From: Pseudonocardia benzenivorans CB1190
Lineage (GTDB): Bacteria > Actinomycetota > Actinomycetes > Mycobacteriales > Pseudonocardiaceae
Direction of reading: 5' to 3'
DNA length: 64,000 bases
NCBI RefSeq assembly: GCF_000196675.2
Contig: NC_015314.1
Coordinates: 124,001-188,000, forward strand
A program made the position numbers and the translations under genes. Each line of letters starts with the position of its first letter. Position 1 is the first letter of the stretch. The notes below the pieces were generated by a model. The model saw only the letters and a program-made list of their open reading frames with translations, was not told the DNA's origin and searched no databases. Positions 9,112 through 17,693 of the stretch are shown piece by piece.

Positions 9112-9411
9112 TCAGTGACCGTCCCCGCTGGTCAGGCCCTTTCGGTTCCGTCGGGGGTCGTTCGGGCCGTCCGGTCCGTCCCGCTCACAGCGGGCCGCAG
9201 CGATCGCATCACGGCGCACCTGGTCGGGGACCTGATCCAGGACCAGGGAGACGCTGTCGAGCATCGCGGCCAGCGCGAGCCCGACGTCTTGGCCTCGGAG
9301 GCCGGCGTAGGTGTCGTGTATGGCGCGCTTGCGCAGTCGCTGGGCGAACTCGACCACGAGTGCGCGCTCATCACGGAGCCGGGCGGCGGCGCGTTCCTGT
9401 TCGGCCCGCAT
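9112..9411 (-). CDS. Hypothetical 99-residue helical protein
   Basis: The start ATG overlaps the upstream stop as ATGA, which decides this start. The protein is helical and charged (EQERAAARLRDERALVVEFA, later VGLALAAMLDSVSLVLDQV) with no Cys or membrane segment. It converges on the XRE regulator. The function is unknown; with its upstream partner it forms a two-gene leftward unit. Confidence 0.55.
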   Translation of the reverse strand: MRAEQERAAARLRDERALVVEFAQRLRKRAIHDTYAGLRGQDVGLALAAMLDSVSLVLDQVPDQVRRDAIAAARCERDGPDGPNDPRRNRKGLTSGDGH

Positions 9412-9695
9412 CAGTCCTGCCTGCTGGTCGGGTCGCGGGGGTCGAGGCGGGCGCGGATGTTGTCGGCGGCTCGCCGGACCGCGTGGCGGAGCTGTAGTGG
9501 CACCGCCCGGCCCGCCGACAGCTCCACTGCGGTCGCGCGGAAGATCGCTGCGATGCGGGAGGCCAGCCGCGCGTCGGTGATCAGCGGCGTGCCGGTTTCG
9601 AGTAACCCGGCGATGGTGCGCAGCGCGGCGGCTTCGTCCTCGGTTTCGGGGTCGACGGGGCGCGCGTAGCGCTCGTAGCGACGGTTCTGCCCCAT
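9411..9695 (-). CDS. Hypothetical 94-residue protein
   Basis: It starts at the ATG at 9695, which is preceded by GGGAGG; longer in-frame extensions upstream lack a good ribosome site. It is helical and Ala/Arg-rich (DARLASRIAAIFRATAVELS; RHAVRRAADNIRARLD). It is coupled to the next gene by ATGA overlap. No family was recognised. Confidence 0.5.
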   Translation of the reverse strand: MGQNRRYERYARPVDPETEDEAAALRTIAGLLETGTPLITDARLASRIAAIFRATAVELSAGRAVPLQLRHAVRRAADNIRARLDPRDPTSRQD

Positions 9696-9815
9696 ACGCC
9701 CGCCCTCCCGGCCTCTCGTCACACGGGTGGTCGTCGGGGGTGCTTCCCCCACCCCCGACGAGCCCACCGGGCACCCTACCCGAAACACGAACATGTGTTC
9801 GAGCGGTGTGGACGG

Positions 9816-10235
9816 CTATCCGGGTGGGGCTTGTAGCGGGATGTACCCGGCCAGGAGCCGGCCGTCGAGGAGAGCGCGCTGGGTCTGCTGGGTCCGGTCG
9901 GGCTCGTGGAGGTCGAGCTGGGTGGCGACCAGGACGGTGAGCCGCCCGCGGGCCTGCGCGGTGGCGTGCCAGTGGTCGGGGATCGCGGGGCCGAGGTCAC
10001 CGTCGTAGAACAGGCCGTCCGAGGCGGTGATCCGGATCCGCGGCGCGGGGTCGAGGGTGGCCGACCAGCCGGGCAGGGCCGGTGCGGCCTGGAGGGCGGG
10101 GTGTTGGGCGGTGTCGGTGAGCAGCGTGAACCCCTGCCCGAGCAGGGCCGCGGTGAGAGCGTCGACCGGCTCGGCGCCGGGCCGGGGATCGCTGGTCTGG
10201 ACGGTGACGGCGAAGGTCACGGTCAGGTAGGCCAC
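9816..10235 (-). CDS. Hypothetical ~139-residue protein, start uncertain
   Basis: The frame ending at 9816 is protein-like from about 10300 downward (LTVTFAVTVQTSDPRPGAEP; DALTAALLGQGFTLL; LTVLVATQLDLHE). No ATG exists at the front; the first reasonable start is GTG at 10235, with a weak ribosome site, and coding character seems to reach about 20 codons further upstream, so the start may be unusual. Alternating hydrophobic stretches suggest a compact alpha/beta domain. It diverges from the DUF4192 gene. Function unknown. Confidence 0.5.
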   Translation of the reverse strand: MAYLTVTFAVTVQTSDPRPGAEPVDALTAALLGQGFTLLTDTAQHPALQAAPALPGWSATLDPAPRIRITASDGLFYDGDLGPAIPDHWHATAQARGRLTVLVATQLDLHEPDRTQQTQRALLDGRLLAGYIPLQAPPG

Positions 10236-10430
10236 CGCCGGCGCGTCGGGGGTACTGACCAGACCTGGGCTTGCCCATGCGGTGACTGCGTCGATGACGA
10301 CTCCCCGTTCCGGTGCCGGTCCCGGGTGGACCGCCCCCTGGGGAGTGTCGCGTATCGGTCGGACACCTCTTGGAGGTGGCGACGGTGGGGCCTCGGGTCG
10401 GTGGCTGGGTCGGTAGGGGGCGCGGGCAGG

Positions 10431-10597
10431 CGAGCAGACCCGGGTGGGGCTTCGGCGCCGATAGCGCCCGGCCCCGGTCCGGGCGGGTGGGACAGGCCTC
10501 GCCGGGGCTCGGACCCGCAAGCGGGTTCCCACGCCGCCGCGGAGGAGCCGTCCGCTCCCGCCGCTCCCCTGGCGGGGACCCCACCCGGGCCCGCTCG
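10431..10597 (+). promoter_or_regulatory. Structured leader E1 (divergent copy), upstream of DUF4192 gene
   Basis: The closing helix P1 pairs 10431-10449 with 10579-10597 (17 of 19 positions). Inside are a relaxed form of the 5' core (GCGCCGAT), a P2 helix (GGTGGGA with TCCCAC), the hairpin ACCCGC-AA-GCGGGT and a terminal hairpin TCCCC-TGGC-GGGGA. P1 ends 45 bases before the ATG at 10642. After P1 the sequence GGGCCGCGTC..ACC.ACCAGCC is shared with E4 and E5. It occupies most of the 400-base gap before the gene. Confidence 0.6.
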
Positions 10598-10641
10598 TGA
10601 GGGCCGCGTCCCACCGACCAGCCCCTCGAGGAGGCCTTTCG

Positions 10642-11556
10642 ATGACTGTTCCTGCTATCCGGCTCACTGCACACGGTGACCTTGTCAGCACCGTAGGCGC
10701 GTTGCTCGGATACCACCCCGCTAACTCACTGGTGCTGCTCGCCTTCGGGACCGGCATCTCCCAGATCGGGCCGGTGATCCGTGCCGACCTTCCCCCGGCG
10801 CGCGAGGTTGAGGTCCACACGGCACGGATGCTCGCGATGGTCCCGCCGGAGTACCAGGATCACGCGATCCTGGTGACGGTCAGCACGCTGCCGCGTGAGG
10901 ATGCGGCTCGGGACGCGTCCCTGGTGCTGACTGCGGCCGGGGTGCGGGTTACGGCCAGTGTCCACACCGCCGGTACTCGGCCCGGGGACCGGTGGTCCTG
11001 CCTCGATCCCGGCTGCGCCGAGTCCGGCACGGTCCCGGCCCCGCCCGCGGAGCTCGCGGCCCGCCTGGCCTGGCACGGCCGGCCCACGCTGGACAGCCGG
11101 GAGGCACTCGATCAGGCCCTGGCCCCGGGCGATCCCGAGACCTTGGCTCGACGGGCACACCTCCTCGCCGCTGACGCGTGTCCGGAGGTACCGGGCGTGG
11201 GCCAGGTCGTCGACGACTACCTGGCGCACCGTGTCCTCGACGACGACCGCGTCCTGGCCCTGGTGGCCGCGATGGCTGATCAGCGCGGCGTGGTCGAGCA
11301 GCTCCGCGAGCGCAGCTCGGACCTGCGCGCGGTGCTCGAGGCCCTGGTGCCCGCCACGCCGGCGCCGTGGTCGGCCCACCCGGCGGCGTATCTGGCCCTG
11401 GCTGCCCTGCTGCACGGCGACGGCGCCCATGCCGTGGCCGCGGCCACGCGCGCAACCCGCGCCGACCCGACGTCGCTGCTGGCGCAACTGGTCTCCGCCG
11501 TCGCCGGCCGCAGCCCCAGCCCGGACACGGTCCGCAGGCTGCTGACCCGGTTCTAG
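10642..11556 (+). CDS. DUF4192 family protein
   Basis: A 304-residue protein with clear DUF4192 features: the N-terminal LVSTVGALLGYHPANSLVLL signature, a central domain, and a C-terminal helical part with AAYLALAALLHGDGAHA. DUF4192 proteins are widespread in Actinobacteria on chromosomes and plasmids; their activity is unknown. The ATG follows GAGGAGG at 8 bases and lies 45 bases after leader E1. It is the first gene of the long rightward accessory array. Confidence 0.85.
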   Translation: MTVPAIRLTAHGDLVSTVGALLGYHPANSLVLLAFGTGISQIGPVIRADLPPAREVEVHTARMLAMVPPEYQDHAILVTVSTLPREDAARDASLVLTAAGVRVTASVHTAGTRPGDRWSCLDPGCAESGTVPAPPAELAARLAWHGRPTLDSREALDQALAPGDPETLARRAHLLAADACPEVPGVGQVVDDYLAHRVLDDDRVLALVAAMADQRGVVEQLRERSSDLRAVLEALVPATPAPWSAHPAAYLALAALLHGDGAHAVAAATRATRADPTSLLAQLVSAVAGRSPSPDTVRRLLTRF

Positions 11557-11585
11557 AAGCCCCGGGGCCTGGACCCCGACGACCA

Positions 11586-11618
11586 CCGGCGCCGCCCCGC
11601 CCACAGCGGCGGCGCCGG
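11586..11618 (+). terminator. 11-bp GC hairpin after DUF4192 gene
   Basis: CCGGCGCCGCC and its exact complement flank 11 bases. There is no T-run, as is common in actinomycetes. The loop sequence CCCACAGC also occurs in the hairpin after ssb. Confidence 0.55.
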
Positions 11619-11658
11619 CCGGACCCATCCGCGAGCTCGGGAGAGGAGGTGACCAGCG

Positions 11659-11733
11659 ATGTGTGCAGATGGCTGCTACATGGTCTACGACCGCCAGGCT
11701 GGACGGTGGAAGTGCTGCAAGTGCGAGCCGTGA
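11659..11733 (+). CDS. 24-residue Cys-rich microprotein
   Basis: A very short gene reading M-CADGC-YMVYDRQAGRWK-CCKC-EP. Support comes from a near-perfect ribosome site (GAGGAGGTGA, six bases before the ATG) and from a strong hairpin just after the stop, which would make it a complete transcription unit or operon tail. Five Cys in CxxxC and CCxC form could bind zinc. Such small proteins are easily missed by gene callers. The function is unknown. Confidence 0.6.
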   Translation: MCADGCYMVYDRQAGRWKCCKCEP

Positions 11734-11749
11734 TCCATGGGCGCGTGCA

Positions 11750-11788
11750 GGGGTGGACGGGCCGGCCGCTACCTGGCCCGTCCACCCC
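11750..11788 (+). terminator. 14-bp perfect hairpin after microprotein
   Basis: GGGGTGGACGGGCC pairs exactly with GGCCCGTCCACCCC around an 11-base loop, 16 bases after the microprotein stop. It is probably a terminator separating it from leader E2. Confidence 0.6.
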
Positions 11789-11907
11789 GACCGCACTCTA
11801 CGACCACCCCCCACGCGCTCCGGTCGGTGCGCAACGCGCGGCGGCACAGGGACACCCCCGTTCGGTAGTGCCCGTGTTCAGTGGCGGTTCGGCCGCACCG
11901 CGGGCGA

Positions 11908-12102
11908 GGTGGGCCGTGGTGACTCTGCAGCCCGTCGGGCGGCTTCCCCGACGATGCCGCACCAGCCGCACCCGACGCGGGTGACACCACCGGCTTCACG
12001 ACGCCTGCTCGCCTCGAGCGGGCGGGGTGGTGTCACGCCGGTCGGGCGAGCGCGCGGCCCCGCCGCGCCACCCGCCGGTCTGCGGGCGAGTCACGTCCCA
12101 CC
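11908..12102 (+). promoter_or_regulatory. Structured leader E2 (divergent copy), upstream of ardC-like gene
   Basis: P1 is formed by GGTGGG and GTGACTC (11908-11925) with GAGTCAC and CCCACC (12088-12102), with a small internal loop. P2 pairs 11971-11991 with 12026-12046, including an exact 11-bp GTGACACCACC stem. The 5' core appears as CGATGCCG and the 3' core as TCGGGCGAGC followed by GGCCCCGCCG. It ends 77 bases before the ArdC start; a further stem (12115-12131, GGGGCTG-CAC-CAGCCCC) lies between. Confidence 0.5.
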
Positions 12103-12178
12103 GCGACCGGCGGTGGGGCTGCACCAGCCCCATTTCCCCGGGCAGTGCAGCGGTTGATTCGTCTGATCGGAGCCCGCC

Positions 12179-13309
12179 ATGGGACAGACCACCCTCACCC
12201 GCAGGACCCCGGCCAAGAGCCGGCGCAAGAGCAAGCGTCCGGCTCCGACCGAGGAGCAGCAACAGGCACGCCGTGAGGCGGTCCACGCCGCGCACGAGGA
12301 CATGATGGCCCGCCTCGAGCGGATGGCGGCCGACCCGGTCGAATGGTTGGAGTTCATCGAGACCGTCGCCGAGTGGGGTGCGCGGTACTCGCTGGGCAAC
12401 CAGATCCTGCTCATGCTCCAGGCCGCCGCGCGCGGGGTCGAGCCGCGCATGTTCATGGCCTACGGCGGCCGCGACGGGAGTTCGGGCTGGCGCAAGCACA
12501 AGCGCACCGTGATGGCCGGGCAGACGGGGTTCAAGATCTGGGCGCCGGTCAAGCGCCGGGTGCGCGAGGACGAGCGCGAGGACTACGAGCGGCGCACCGG
12601 GCGCCGGCTCGTGCGTGACGCGCAGAACCGGCTGCCGGTGGTGGTCGTGGGGTGGAAGTTCGAGCGGACCTTCGAGCTGTCCCAGACCGCGCCGCTTCCG
12701 CCGTGGGCGGACAACTACGTGGTGCCCACCGTGCAGGTGCGGCGCCGGGTGAAGCTGCACGGCGGTAAGCAGGCTGTCCTGCTCGACGGGAATGACCCGA
12801 CCGGGGTCTACGACGACGTGGTCGCGATGATCGCGGGCGAGGGTTACGACTACGCCCTGGCTGAGCCCGGCAGCGGGTATCTGGGCGCGGCGAACGGGGT
12901 GACCGTGGCCGGGCCGGGGACGCGGCTGGTGCGGGTGCGAGGCGACGTCAGCCACGCCCAGCGGCTCAAGACCGCCATCCACGAGCTGGCCCATATCCGG
13001 TGCGGGCACCTCGACCAGTTCTCCTATGTGGCGCCGGTGGCGCACCGCGGCCGGGCCGAGACCGAGGCCGAGTCGGTGGCTCACATCGTGTGCAAGGCGT
13101 TCGGTCTGGACTCCGAGCCCTACACCGACGCCTACGTGATGGGCTGGGCCGACGGCGACCTGGACGTGGTGCGGGCCGCCGCGACCACCGTCCTGCGGGT
13201 GGCGCGCGACATCGTCGACGAGCTCGCCCCGATCGCGCCGTTCGACGGCACACGCGACCCGCAGCCCGAGGACCACACCACCGCCACCACTGCGGCGGTG
13301 GCGGCGTGA
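12179..13309 (+). CDS. ArdC-like antirestriction protein
   Basis: A 376-residue protein with the ArdC layout: a basic tail, an N-terminal single-strand DNA-binding domain (about 35-190, with GNQILLMLQAAARG), then a zinc metallopeptidase-like domain. The metal motif is IHELAHIRCGH near residue 266, and a downstream acidic helix ETEAESVAHIV supplies the third ligand position. ArdC proteins protect entering plasmid DNA from restriction. ATG at 12179 with GGAG. Its stop overlaps the next start (GTGA). The N-terminal domain could instead mark a related plasmid metalloprotease. Confidence 0.8.
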   Translation: MGQTTLTRRTPAKSRRKSKRPAPTEEQQQARREAVHAAHEDMMARLERMAADPVEWLEFIETVAEWGARYSLGNQILLMLQAAARGVEPRMFMAYGGRDGSSGWRKHKRTVMAGQTGFKIWAPVKRRVREDEREDYERRTGRRLVRDAQNRLPVVVVGWKFERTFELSQTAPLPPWADNYVVPTVQVRRRVKLHGGKQAVLLDGNDPTGVYDDVVAMIAGEGYDYALAEPGSGYLGAANGVTVAGPGTRLVRVRGDVSHAQRLKTAIHELAHIRCGHLDQFSYVAPVAHRGRAETEAESVAHIVCKAFGLDSEPYTDAYVMGWADGDLDVVRAAATTVLRVARDIVDELAPIAPFDGTRDPQPEDHTTATTAAVAA

Positions 13310-14064
13310 GCGCGGTGGAGTTCTCGGTGAGCGTGGTCGACCTCCCGGCCGCCGAGGCGACCCCGCTGGCCGTGGCGTTCGACGAGCACGAGCTGGTGTG
13401 CGGCGACGACCCGGGCAGGGGGCGGGTCGGGATCTACCTGGGCGCCACCTACACCAGCACCTGGGGCGGGTACGGGGCCGTAGCCGACGAGCACCTGCCG
13501 GGGTTGCTGCGCGCGGTCGCGCCGGGCGCGACCTGGCTGGCCTGGGACGACCCGCACGAGGGCTACCTCGGCAGCGCCGCGCTGTATGCCCCGGACCTGG
13601 GGCTGTGGACCGGCGAGTGCGACAGCTCCGGCGCGGTCTACGTCCTGGCCGACGCACTACCCCGACCCGAGGTCGTGCTGGCCGACCCGGCCGCGGTGGT
13701 TACCGGCACCGGGCTGGCTTGGCGGGACCGGGTCAGCGAGTGCCGCTCGCGGATCGCCGCCGACCCATCGTTGGGGTTCGTCCCCACCGGCCGCCCGGTG
13801 TGGGCGGAGTGGAACCGCCCGACCGGGCTGATCTACATCGACGATCCGGTCGAGGGGACACAGGTCGTGCACGCCCCACCCGGGCCGGCGCTCGGTGCGA
13901 TCGGCGAGCCGATCGCTCGTTCCGCGGCGGCGGCGTTGGGGCAGGCGGGGTGGCAGCTGATGCCCACCGCGCTCTCGGGCGCGCCCTGGTCCCCGGCCGG
14001 GCATGTCACGCACCTCGCGCAGGTCTACCGGCCCGCGCCACAGGCGGCTCCGGCCGCGACCTGA
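13306..14064 (+). CDS. Hypothetical protein coupled to ardC-like gene
   Basis: A 252-residue soluble protein with no family recognised. It starts with a GTG that overlaps the ArdC stop, so it is translationally coupled and may act with it. It is rich in Trp and acidic residues (ATWLAWDDPHEGYLG; RPVWAEWNRPTGLIYIDD). No signal peptide or membrane segment. Candidate anti-defence partner by position only. Confidence 0.6.
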   Translation: MSAVEFSVSVVDLPAAEATPLAVAFDEHELVCGDDPGRGRVGIYLGATYTSTWGGYGAVADEHLPGLLRAVAPGATWLAWDDPHEGYLGSAALYAPDLGLWTGECDSSGAVYVLADALPRPEVVLADPAAVVTGTGLAWRDRVSECRSRIAADPSLGFVPTGRPVWAEWNRPTGLIYIDDPVEGTQVVHAPPGPALGAIGEPIARSAAAALGQAGWQLMPTALSGAPWSPAGHVTHLAQVYRPAPQAAPAAT

Positions 14065-14081
14065 CACCGCCACGCACTGCG

Positions 14082-14116
14082 GCGCCTCGCGTCCCGACAA
14101 CCGGGGCGCGGGGCGC
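14082..14116 (+). terminator. 14-bp GC hairpin
   Basis: GCGCCTCGCGTCCC pairs with GGGGCGCGGGGCGC (two G-U pairs) around seven bases, 18 bases after the preceding stop and 43 bases before the next ATG. It could be a terminator or a short leader structure for the following gene. Confidence 0.5.
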
Positions 14117-14158
14117 TGTTGTCTACCCGCGTCACTTATAGAGATTGGACCCGTTTCG

Positions 14159-14926
14159 ATGACGACCCTGGCTGACATTCGCCGCATCTTCTCCGTCCGT
14201 GGCGTCGACTCCGACCGGATCACGCAGCCCACAGCGCCGGGCGAGGCCCAGTTCTTGTTCACCACCCCCCTGGGTGGGCAGGTGTGGTTCGCCCCGCACG
14301 AGCAGGACCGCCAGCGCATCGGTTGGGCCTACAGCGCGTGGAACCGGCACGGCGAGCTGACCGAGGCCGGGCGCACCGACACCACCGCCCCGGAGGGGCT
14401 GCTGCCGGTGCTGGGGCGCCACCAGGAACCGGCCACCGCGCCGGCCAGTCGGCGCCAGCTCGACACCCTGCGCGCACTGGCCAGCCCCACTGAGCACAGC
14501 CCGTGGGCGATGAGCACCACTGCGGCGCCGGACCGATGGATCCTGGGGCTGTTCGTGGCCTGGACCCAGCTGCGCGAAGCCGACGCCGGCAGCGTCTGCG
14601 GCGGTGATCTGGTCGAGCAGGTCGAGCGGGCGTTCACCGCGATCGGGCTGACCGACGTCGAGCTCGACGACGACGGGGACGCATCGCTCGACGAACTCGC
14701 CACCCTCGTCGACTCCGGCCCGGCACCAGATGGTGAGGATCCAGCCGTGCCGATGATCGCGGCCTACCTTGCCCAAGCTCTGGACCACGCCCTCGAACCG
14801 GCCCGGAATCGGGGACTCGACCATCAGCTCGGCGTGCTCACCGTCGACGACCTGGCCGCCGAGATGGCCGCGGGCCTGCGCCGGAGCGGGTTGCTCGCCC
14901 CAGCACTCGGGGCGGTGAACGCGTGA
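14159..14926 (+). CDS. Hypothetical protein (255 residues)
   Basis: The ATG at 14159 follows the locally AT-rich stretch ACTTATAGAGATTGG. The protein is soluble; the first 110 residues look like a beta-rich domain (QFLFTTPLGGQVWFAPHEQD; IGWAYSAWN) and the rest is helical and acidic. No family recognised. It overlaps the next gene by GTGA, making a two-gene unit. Confidence 0.55.
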   Translation: MTTLADIRRIFSVRGVDSDRITQPTAPGEAQFLFTTPLGGQVWFAPHEQDRQRIGWAYSAWNRHGELTEAGRTDTTAPEGLLPVLGRHQEPATAPASRRQLDTLRALASPTEHSPWAMSTTAAPDRWILGLFVAWTQLREADAGSVCGGDLVEQVERAFTAIGLTDVELDDDGDASLDELATLVDSGPAPDGEDPAVPMIAAYLAQALDHALEPARNRGLDHQLGVLTVDDLAAEMAAGLRRSGLLAPALGAVNA

Positions 14927-15693
14927 ACCGCCCCGAGCACAGCGCCCGGGAAATCGGCGCGCGCCTCGCGGCCGCGCTGGGCACTCTCGACGAACAGACC
15001 TGGCGGGTCACCGAGCACCACCAGCGGGTGCTGCTGGTCAGCGCGGGCGGGGACCGACTGGAGCTGCACATCCGCGGCTACGGGCCGCAGGCGGGTCGGG
15101 TGATCGTGCGTTGCAGCGACCCCGCCGACGCCCGCGACGTGCCGATGCGCGCGCTGGGCGCCACGATCACGGTGTCCCCGACCCGCCCGGCCGAGCAGAT
15201 CGCTGCGGACGTGTGCCGGCGGCTGCTGCGGGCCTACCGGACCGTGCGGCCGGCTGCGCGGGCGTGGCGGGCCGCCGACGACGCCCTCGCCTGCGCCGAG
15301 GGCGCTGTCCTCGACGAGGCCGAGCGGCACCTGGGGCGGCTGGCCGGCACCGTCGTGAGGTCCGGCTCGCCGCACCTGACCGAGCTGACGCTGACAGCCG
15401 AGCACCCCTACCGCGGGGCGGTCGAGCAGGTTCGGATCAGCCAGGTGAGCCTCGGGCACGAGGTCACCGGCCCTGTCGAGCAGGAGGTGCCGCTCGGCGG
15501 CGGGCGTGGGCCGACGTATGCGCGCGTGGGGCTGAACGTTCATCCGCGGCTGCTGCCCGCCCTGACCAGGGCTCTTGCTGAGATCGCGGCCACCACCGAT
15601 GTGGGCGTGGTGCCGCCACATCAGTGCCCGCACACCCACGAACCGGGCTGTCCGCACGGTCACGACCACCTCGCCGAACACAGCGAGGAGTAG
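14923..15693 (+). CDS. Hypothetical protein with His/Cys-rich tail
   Basis: A 256-residue protein coupled to the gene before it. The body is alpha/beta (LELHIRGYGPQAGRVIVRCS). The last 35 residues contain a metal-ligand cluster (PPHQCPHTHEPGCPHGHDHL) that could bind zinc or other metals. Function unknown. It precedes the long structured region in front of the ParB-like gene. Confidence 0.55.
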   Translation: MNRPEHSAREIGARLAAALGTLDEQTWRVTEHHQRVLLVSAGGDRLELHIRGYGPQAGRVIVRCSDPADARDVPMRALGATITVSPTRPAEQIAADVCRRLLRAYRTVRPAARAWRAADDALACAEGAVLDEAERHLGRLAGTVVRSGSPHLTELTLTAEHPYRGAVEQVRISQVSLGHEVTGPVEQEVPLGGGRGPTYARVGLNVHPRLLPALTRALAEIAATTDVGVVPPHQCPHTHEPGCPHGHDHLAEHSEE

Positions 15694-15706
15694 GAGGCCA
15701 GGAGGG

Positions 15707-15735
15707 TGTGTCCGCCCCGGCCAGGGGCGGACACA
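15707..15735 (+). terminator. 12-bp perfect hairpin
   Basis: TGTGTCCGCCCC pairs exactly with GGGGCGGACACA around GGCCA, 13 bases after the preceding stop. Probable terminator immediately before leader E3. Confidence 0.6.
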
Positions 15736-15739
15736 CGCT

Positions 15740-15896
15740 GGCAGCTCTGGGGGTGGGCAGGCGATGAACCTGCCGCGGGATCCCCCCGGGTGAACCCGCC
15801 CGGCAGACGAACCCGGCCACCGACCGGCGAACAGGGGGCGGGTCCACACCGCGGCGACCACGGCAGAACCCCCGCCTGCCCACCCCCAGAGCTGCC
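15740..15896 (+). promoter_or_regulatory. Structured leader E3, upstream of parB-like gene
   Basis: Closing helix P1 is 24 bp and perfect (15740-15763 with 15873-15896). The core GCGATGAACC overlaps its 5' edge and AACCCCCGCC overlaps its 3' edge. P2 pairs GTGAACCCGCCC (15790-15801) with GGGCGGGTCCAC (15836-15847), one mismatch. It fills the 303-base gap together with the hairpins on either side; the ParB start lies 101 bases downstream. A 157-bp miniature transposon with terminal repeats was considered, but the shared cores argue for this family. Confidence 0.7.
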
Positions 15897-15906
15897 CGAG
15901 CCACGT

Positions 15907-15936
15907 GGTGCGCCCCCGGGCTACGCGGGGCGCACC
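15907..15936 (+). promoter_or_regulatory. 10-bp hairpin between E3 and parB-like gene
   Basis: GGTGCGCCCC pairs exactly with GGGGCGCACC around a 10-base loop, 61 bases before the ATG. It may be part of the E3 leader or an attenuator. Confidence 0.45.
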
Positions 15937-15996
15937 GCCCCGGGCAACGCGTGCACGCGGACCCGGGGCGGGCCGCTACCCCTGTGGGAGGTCTTG

Positions 15997-17619
15997 ATGA
16001 CCGCAGAACCGACCCCGACCACCGAGACGGCTGTGCTGGACGCGGCGGCGTTCGGCCGGCTGGCCCTGGTCGACCCGAACACCCTCGAGCTGGAGGTCAA
16101 CACCCGCCTCGACGCGAACCTCGACCCGCACTTCTGCGCCTCGATCCGTGACCGCGGGGTCCAGGAACCGATCACCGTGCGCCGCCGCGCCAGCGACGGG
16201 ACGCTGGTGGTGCGCACGGGCCAGCGCCGCACCCTGGCCGCAGTCCGGGTCGGCCTGACCCAGGTGCCGGTGATCATCTCCCCCGAACCGGCCACCGAGG
16301 ACGGCGACGCGCTCGACACCGGCAGCGACGACTACCGGGCCGGGCAGGCCGAGCGGATCGTCGACCAGCTCGTCGAGAACCAACATCGCCGCGGGATCAC
16401 CGACGCCGAGGAAGTCGCCGCACACCAGCAGCTGCTCGGGCTCAACTTCAAGCCGTCCGAGATCGCCAAGGTCGTCCGCACCAAGGCCGACCGGGTCCGC
16501 CAGACCACCCAGGCCGCCCAGAGCAAGCGGGCGGTCGCGATCGGGTCCCGCTACGAGCTGGACCTGGTGCAGATGTCGGTGATCGCCGAATTCGAGGACG
16601 ACGACGAGGCGGTCAAGACCCTCGCCGCCGTCGCGGTGCGGGAGCCGGACCGGTTCCGCCACGTCGCACAGCGGCTGCGCGACGCGCGCGCCGAGCAGCA
16701 GGTACACGCGGCCGCGGCCGCCGAGCTGACCGAGGCCGGGGTCAGCGTCATCGACCGCGACGACCACCGCTACGCCGACGCGACCGAGCTGTTCCGGCTG
16801 CGGCCCAGCCCCGAGGACCCCGAAGAGACCGCCCTCGAGGAGGAGACCCACCGCAGCTGCCCCGGCCACGCCGCGGCAGTGACCACCGTCCACCACTGGC
16901 GCGAGGGCCCCCAGGCCCGGGTCCGCTGGCTGTGCCTGGACCCGGCCACCCACGGGCACGCCCCGCTGCGCGAGAGCATGCGTCCCCGCACGGGCGCCGG
17001 TGGCGGTGCGGGTGAGAGCGACGAGCAGCGTGAGGCCCGGGAGGCCCGGGAGAAGGAGGCCCAGCGCGCCGAGCGGCAGCGGGTGATCGCCAACAACAAG
17101 GCGTGGGTCTCCGCCGAGACCGTGCGCCGGGAGTGGCTGGCCGAGCTGCTGGCCAAAAAGGCGGCCCCGAAGGGCGCGGCGATCTACGTCGCCGCCGAGC
17201 TCGGTCAGGGCGCCCACGCCCTGCGCAAGGCGATGGAGTCGGGCAACACCCTGGCCTGCGAGCTGCTCGGGCTCGACGCCCCGGACGGGGGCGGCTACTA
17301 CAGCGGGCGGGTCAACCCGCTCGCCGAGGCCGCCCGCACCACCAGCACGGCCAGGGCCGGGATGCTGTCGCTGGCGTTCGTGCTGGCCGCCTACGAGGCC
17401 AGCACCCACCGCGGCAACTGGCGCAACGCCGACCCGGCCACGCAGCGCTACCTGACCCAGCTGCGCGAGTGGGGCTACCCGCTCTCCGAGGTCGAGCAGC
17501 TCGCCCTCAACCCCGACGCCGACCACACCACCGCCGACCCGGACGACGGCGGCGATACCGGCGACGACCCGGACCACGACGGATCGGGCGAGGCAGAGCC
17601 CGACGACGAAACCGACTGA
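15997..17619 (+). CDS. ParB/RepB/Spo0J-type protein
   Basis: A 540-residue protein. Residues ~20-105 are a ParB N-terminal domain (DPHFCASIRDRGVQEPITVR; then TGQRRTLAAVRVGL, the box-II-like region). A helix-turn-helix follows (GLNFKPSEIAKVVRTKADRV, ~150-170). The C-terminal half is Ala-rich, with a charged helix (EQREAREAREKEAQRAERQR) and an acidic tail. No ParA gene is nearby, so this may be a plasmid ParB-like regulator or nuclease of the kind found in plasmid leading regions rather than a classical partition protein. ATG after GGGAGG. Confidence 0.75.
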   Translation: MTAEPTPTTETAVLDAAAFGRLALVDPNTLELEVNTRLDANLDPHFCASIRDRGVQEPITVRRRASDGTLVVRTGQRRTLAAVRVGLTQVPVIISPEPATEDGDALDTGSDDYRAGQAERIVDQLVENQHRRGITDAEEVAAHQQLLGLNFKPSEIAKVVRTKADRVRQTTQAAQSKRAVAIGSRYELDLVQMSVIAEFEDDDEAVKTLAAVAVREPDRFRHVAQRLRDARAEQQVHAAAAAELTEAGVSVIDRDDHRYADATELFRLRPSPEDPEETALEEETHRSCPGHAAAVTTVHHWREGPQARVRWLCLDPATHGHAPLRESMRPRTGAGGGAGESDEQREAREAREKEAQRAERQRVIANNKAWVSAETVRREWLAELLAKKAAPKGAAIYVAAELGQGAHALRKAMESGNTLACELLGLDAPDGGGYYSGRVNPLAEAARTTSTARAGMLSLAFVLAAYEASTHRGNWRNADPATQRYLTQLREWGYPLSEVEQLALNPDADHTTADPDDGGDTGDDPDHDGSGEAEPDDETD

Positions 17620-17624
17620 CCCAC

Positions 17625-17659
17625 CCCCTGGGGGCGGGGCGCCACCCCGCCCCCAGGGG
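17625..17659 (+). terminator. 15-bp perfect hairpin after parB-like gene
   Basis: CCCCTGGGGGCGGGG and its exact complement flank CGCCA directly after the stop. The following sequence up to the next ATG is repeated at 18300-18340. Confidence 0.7.
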
Positions 17660-17693
17660 CTCTCCCGCACACCACGGACGAAGGAGATCGACG

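Noticed and set aside
15740..15896. Miniature transposon with 24-bp terminal inverted repeats
   Set aside because: The repeat edges carry the E-family cores, an internal P2 helix is present, and no target duplication is visible.
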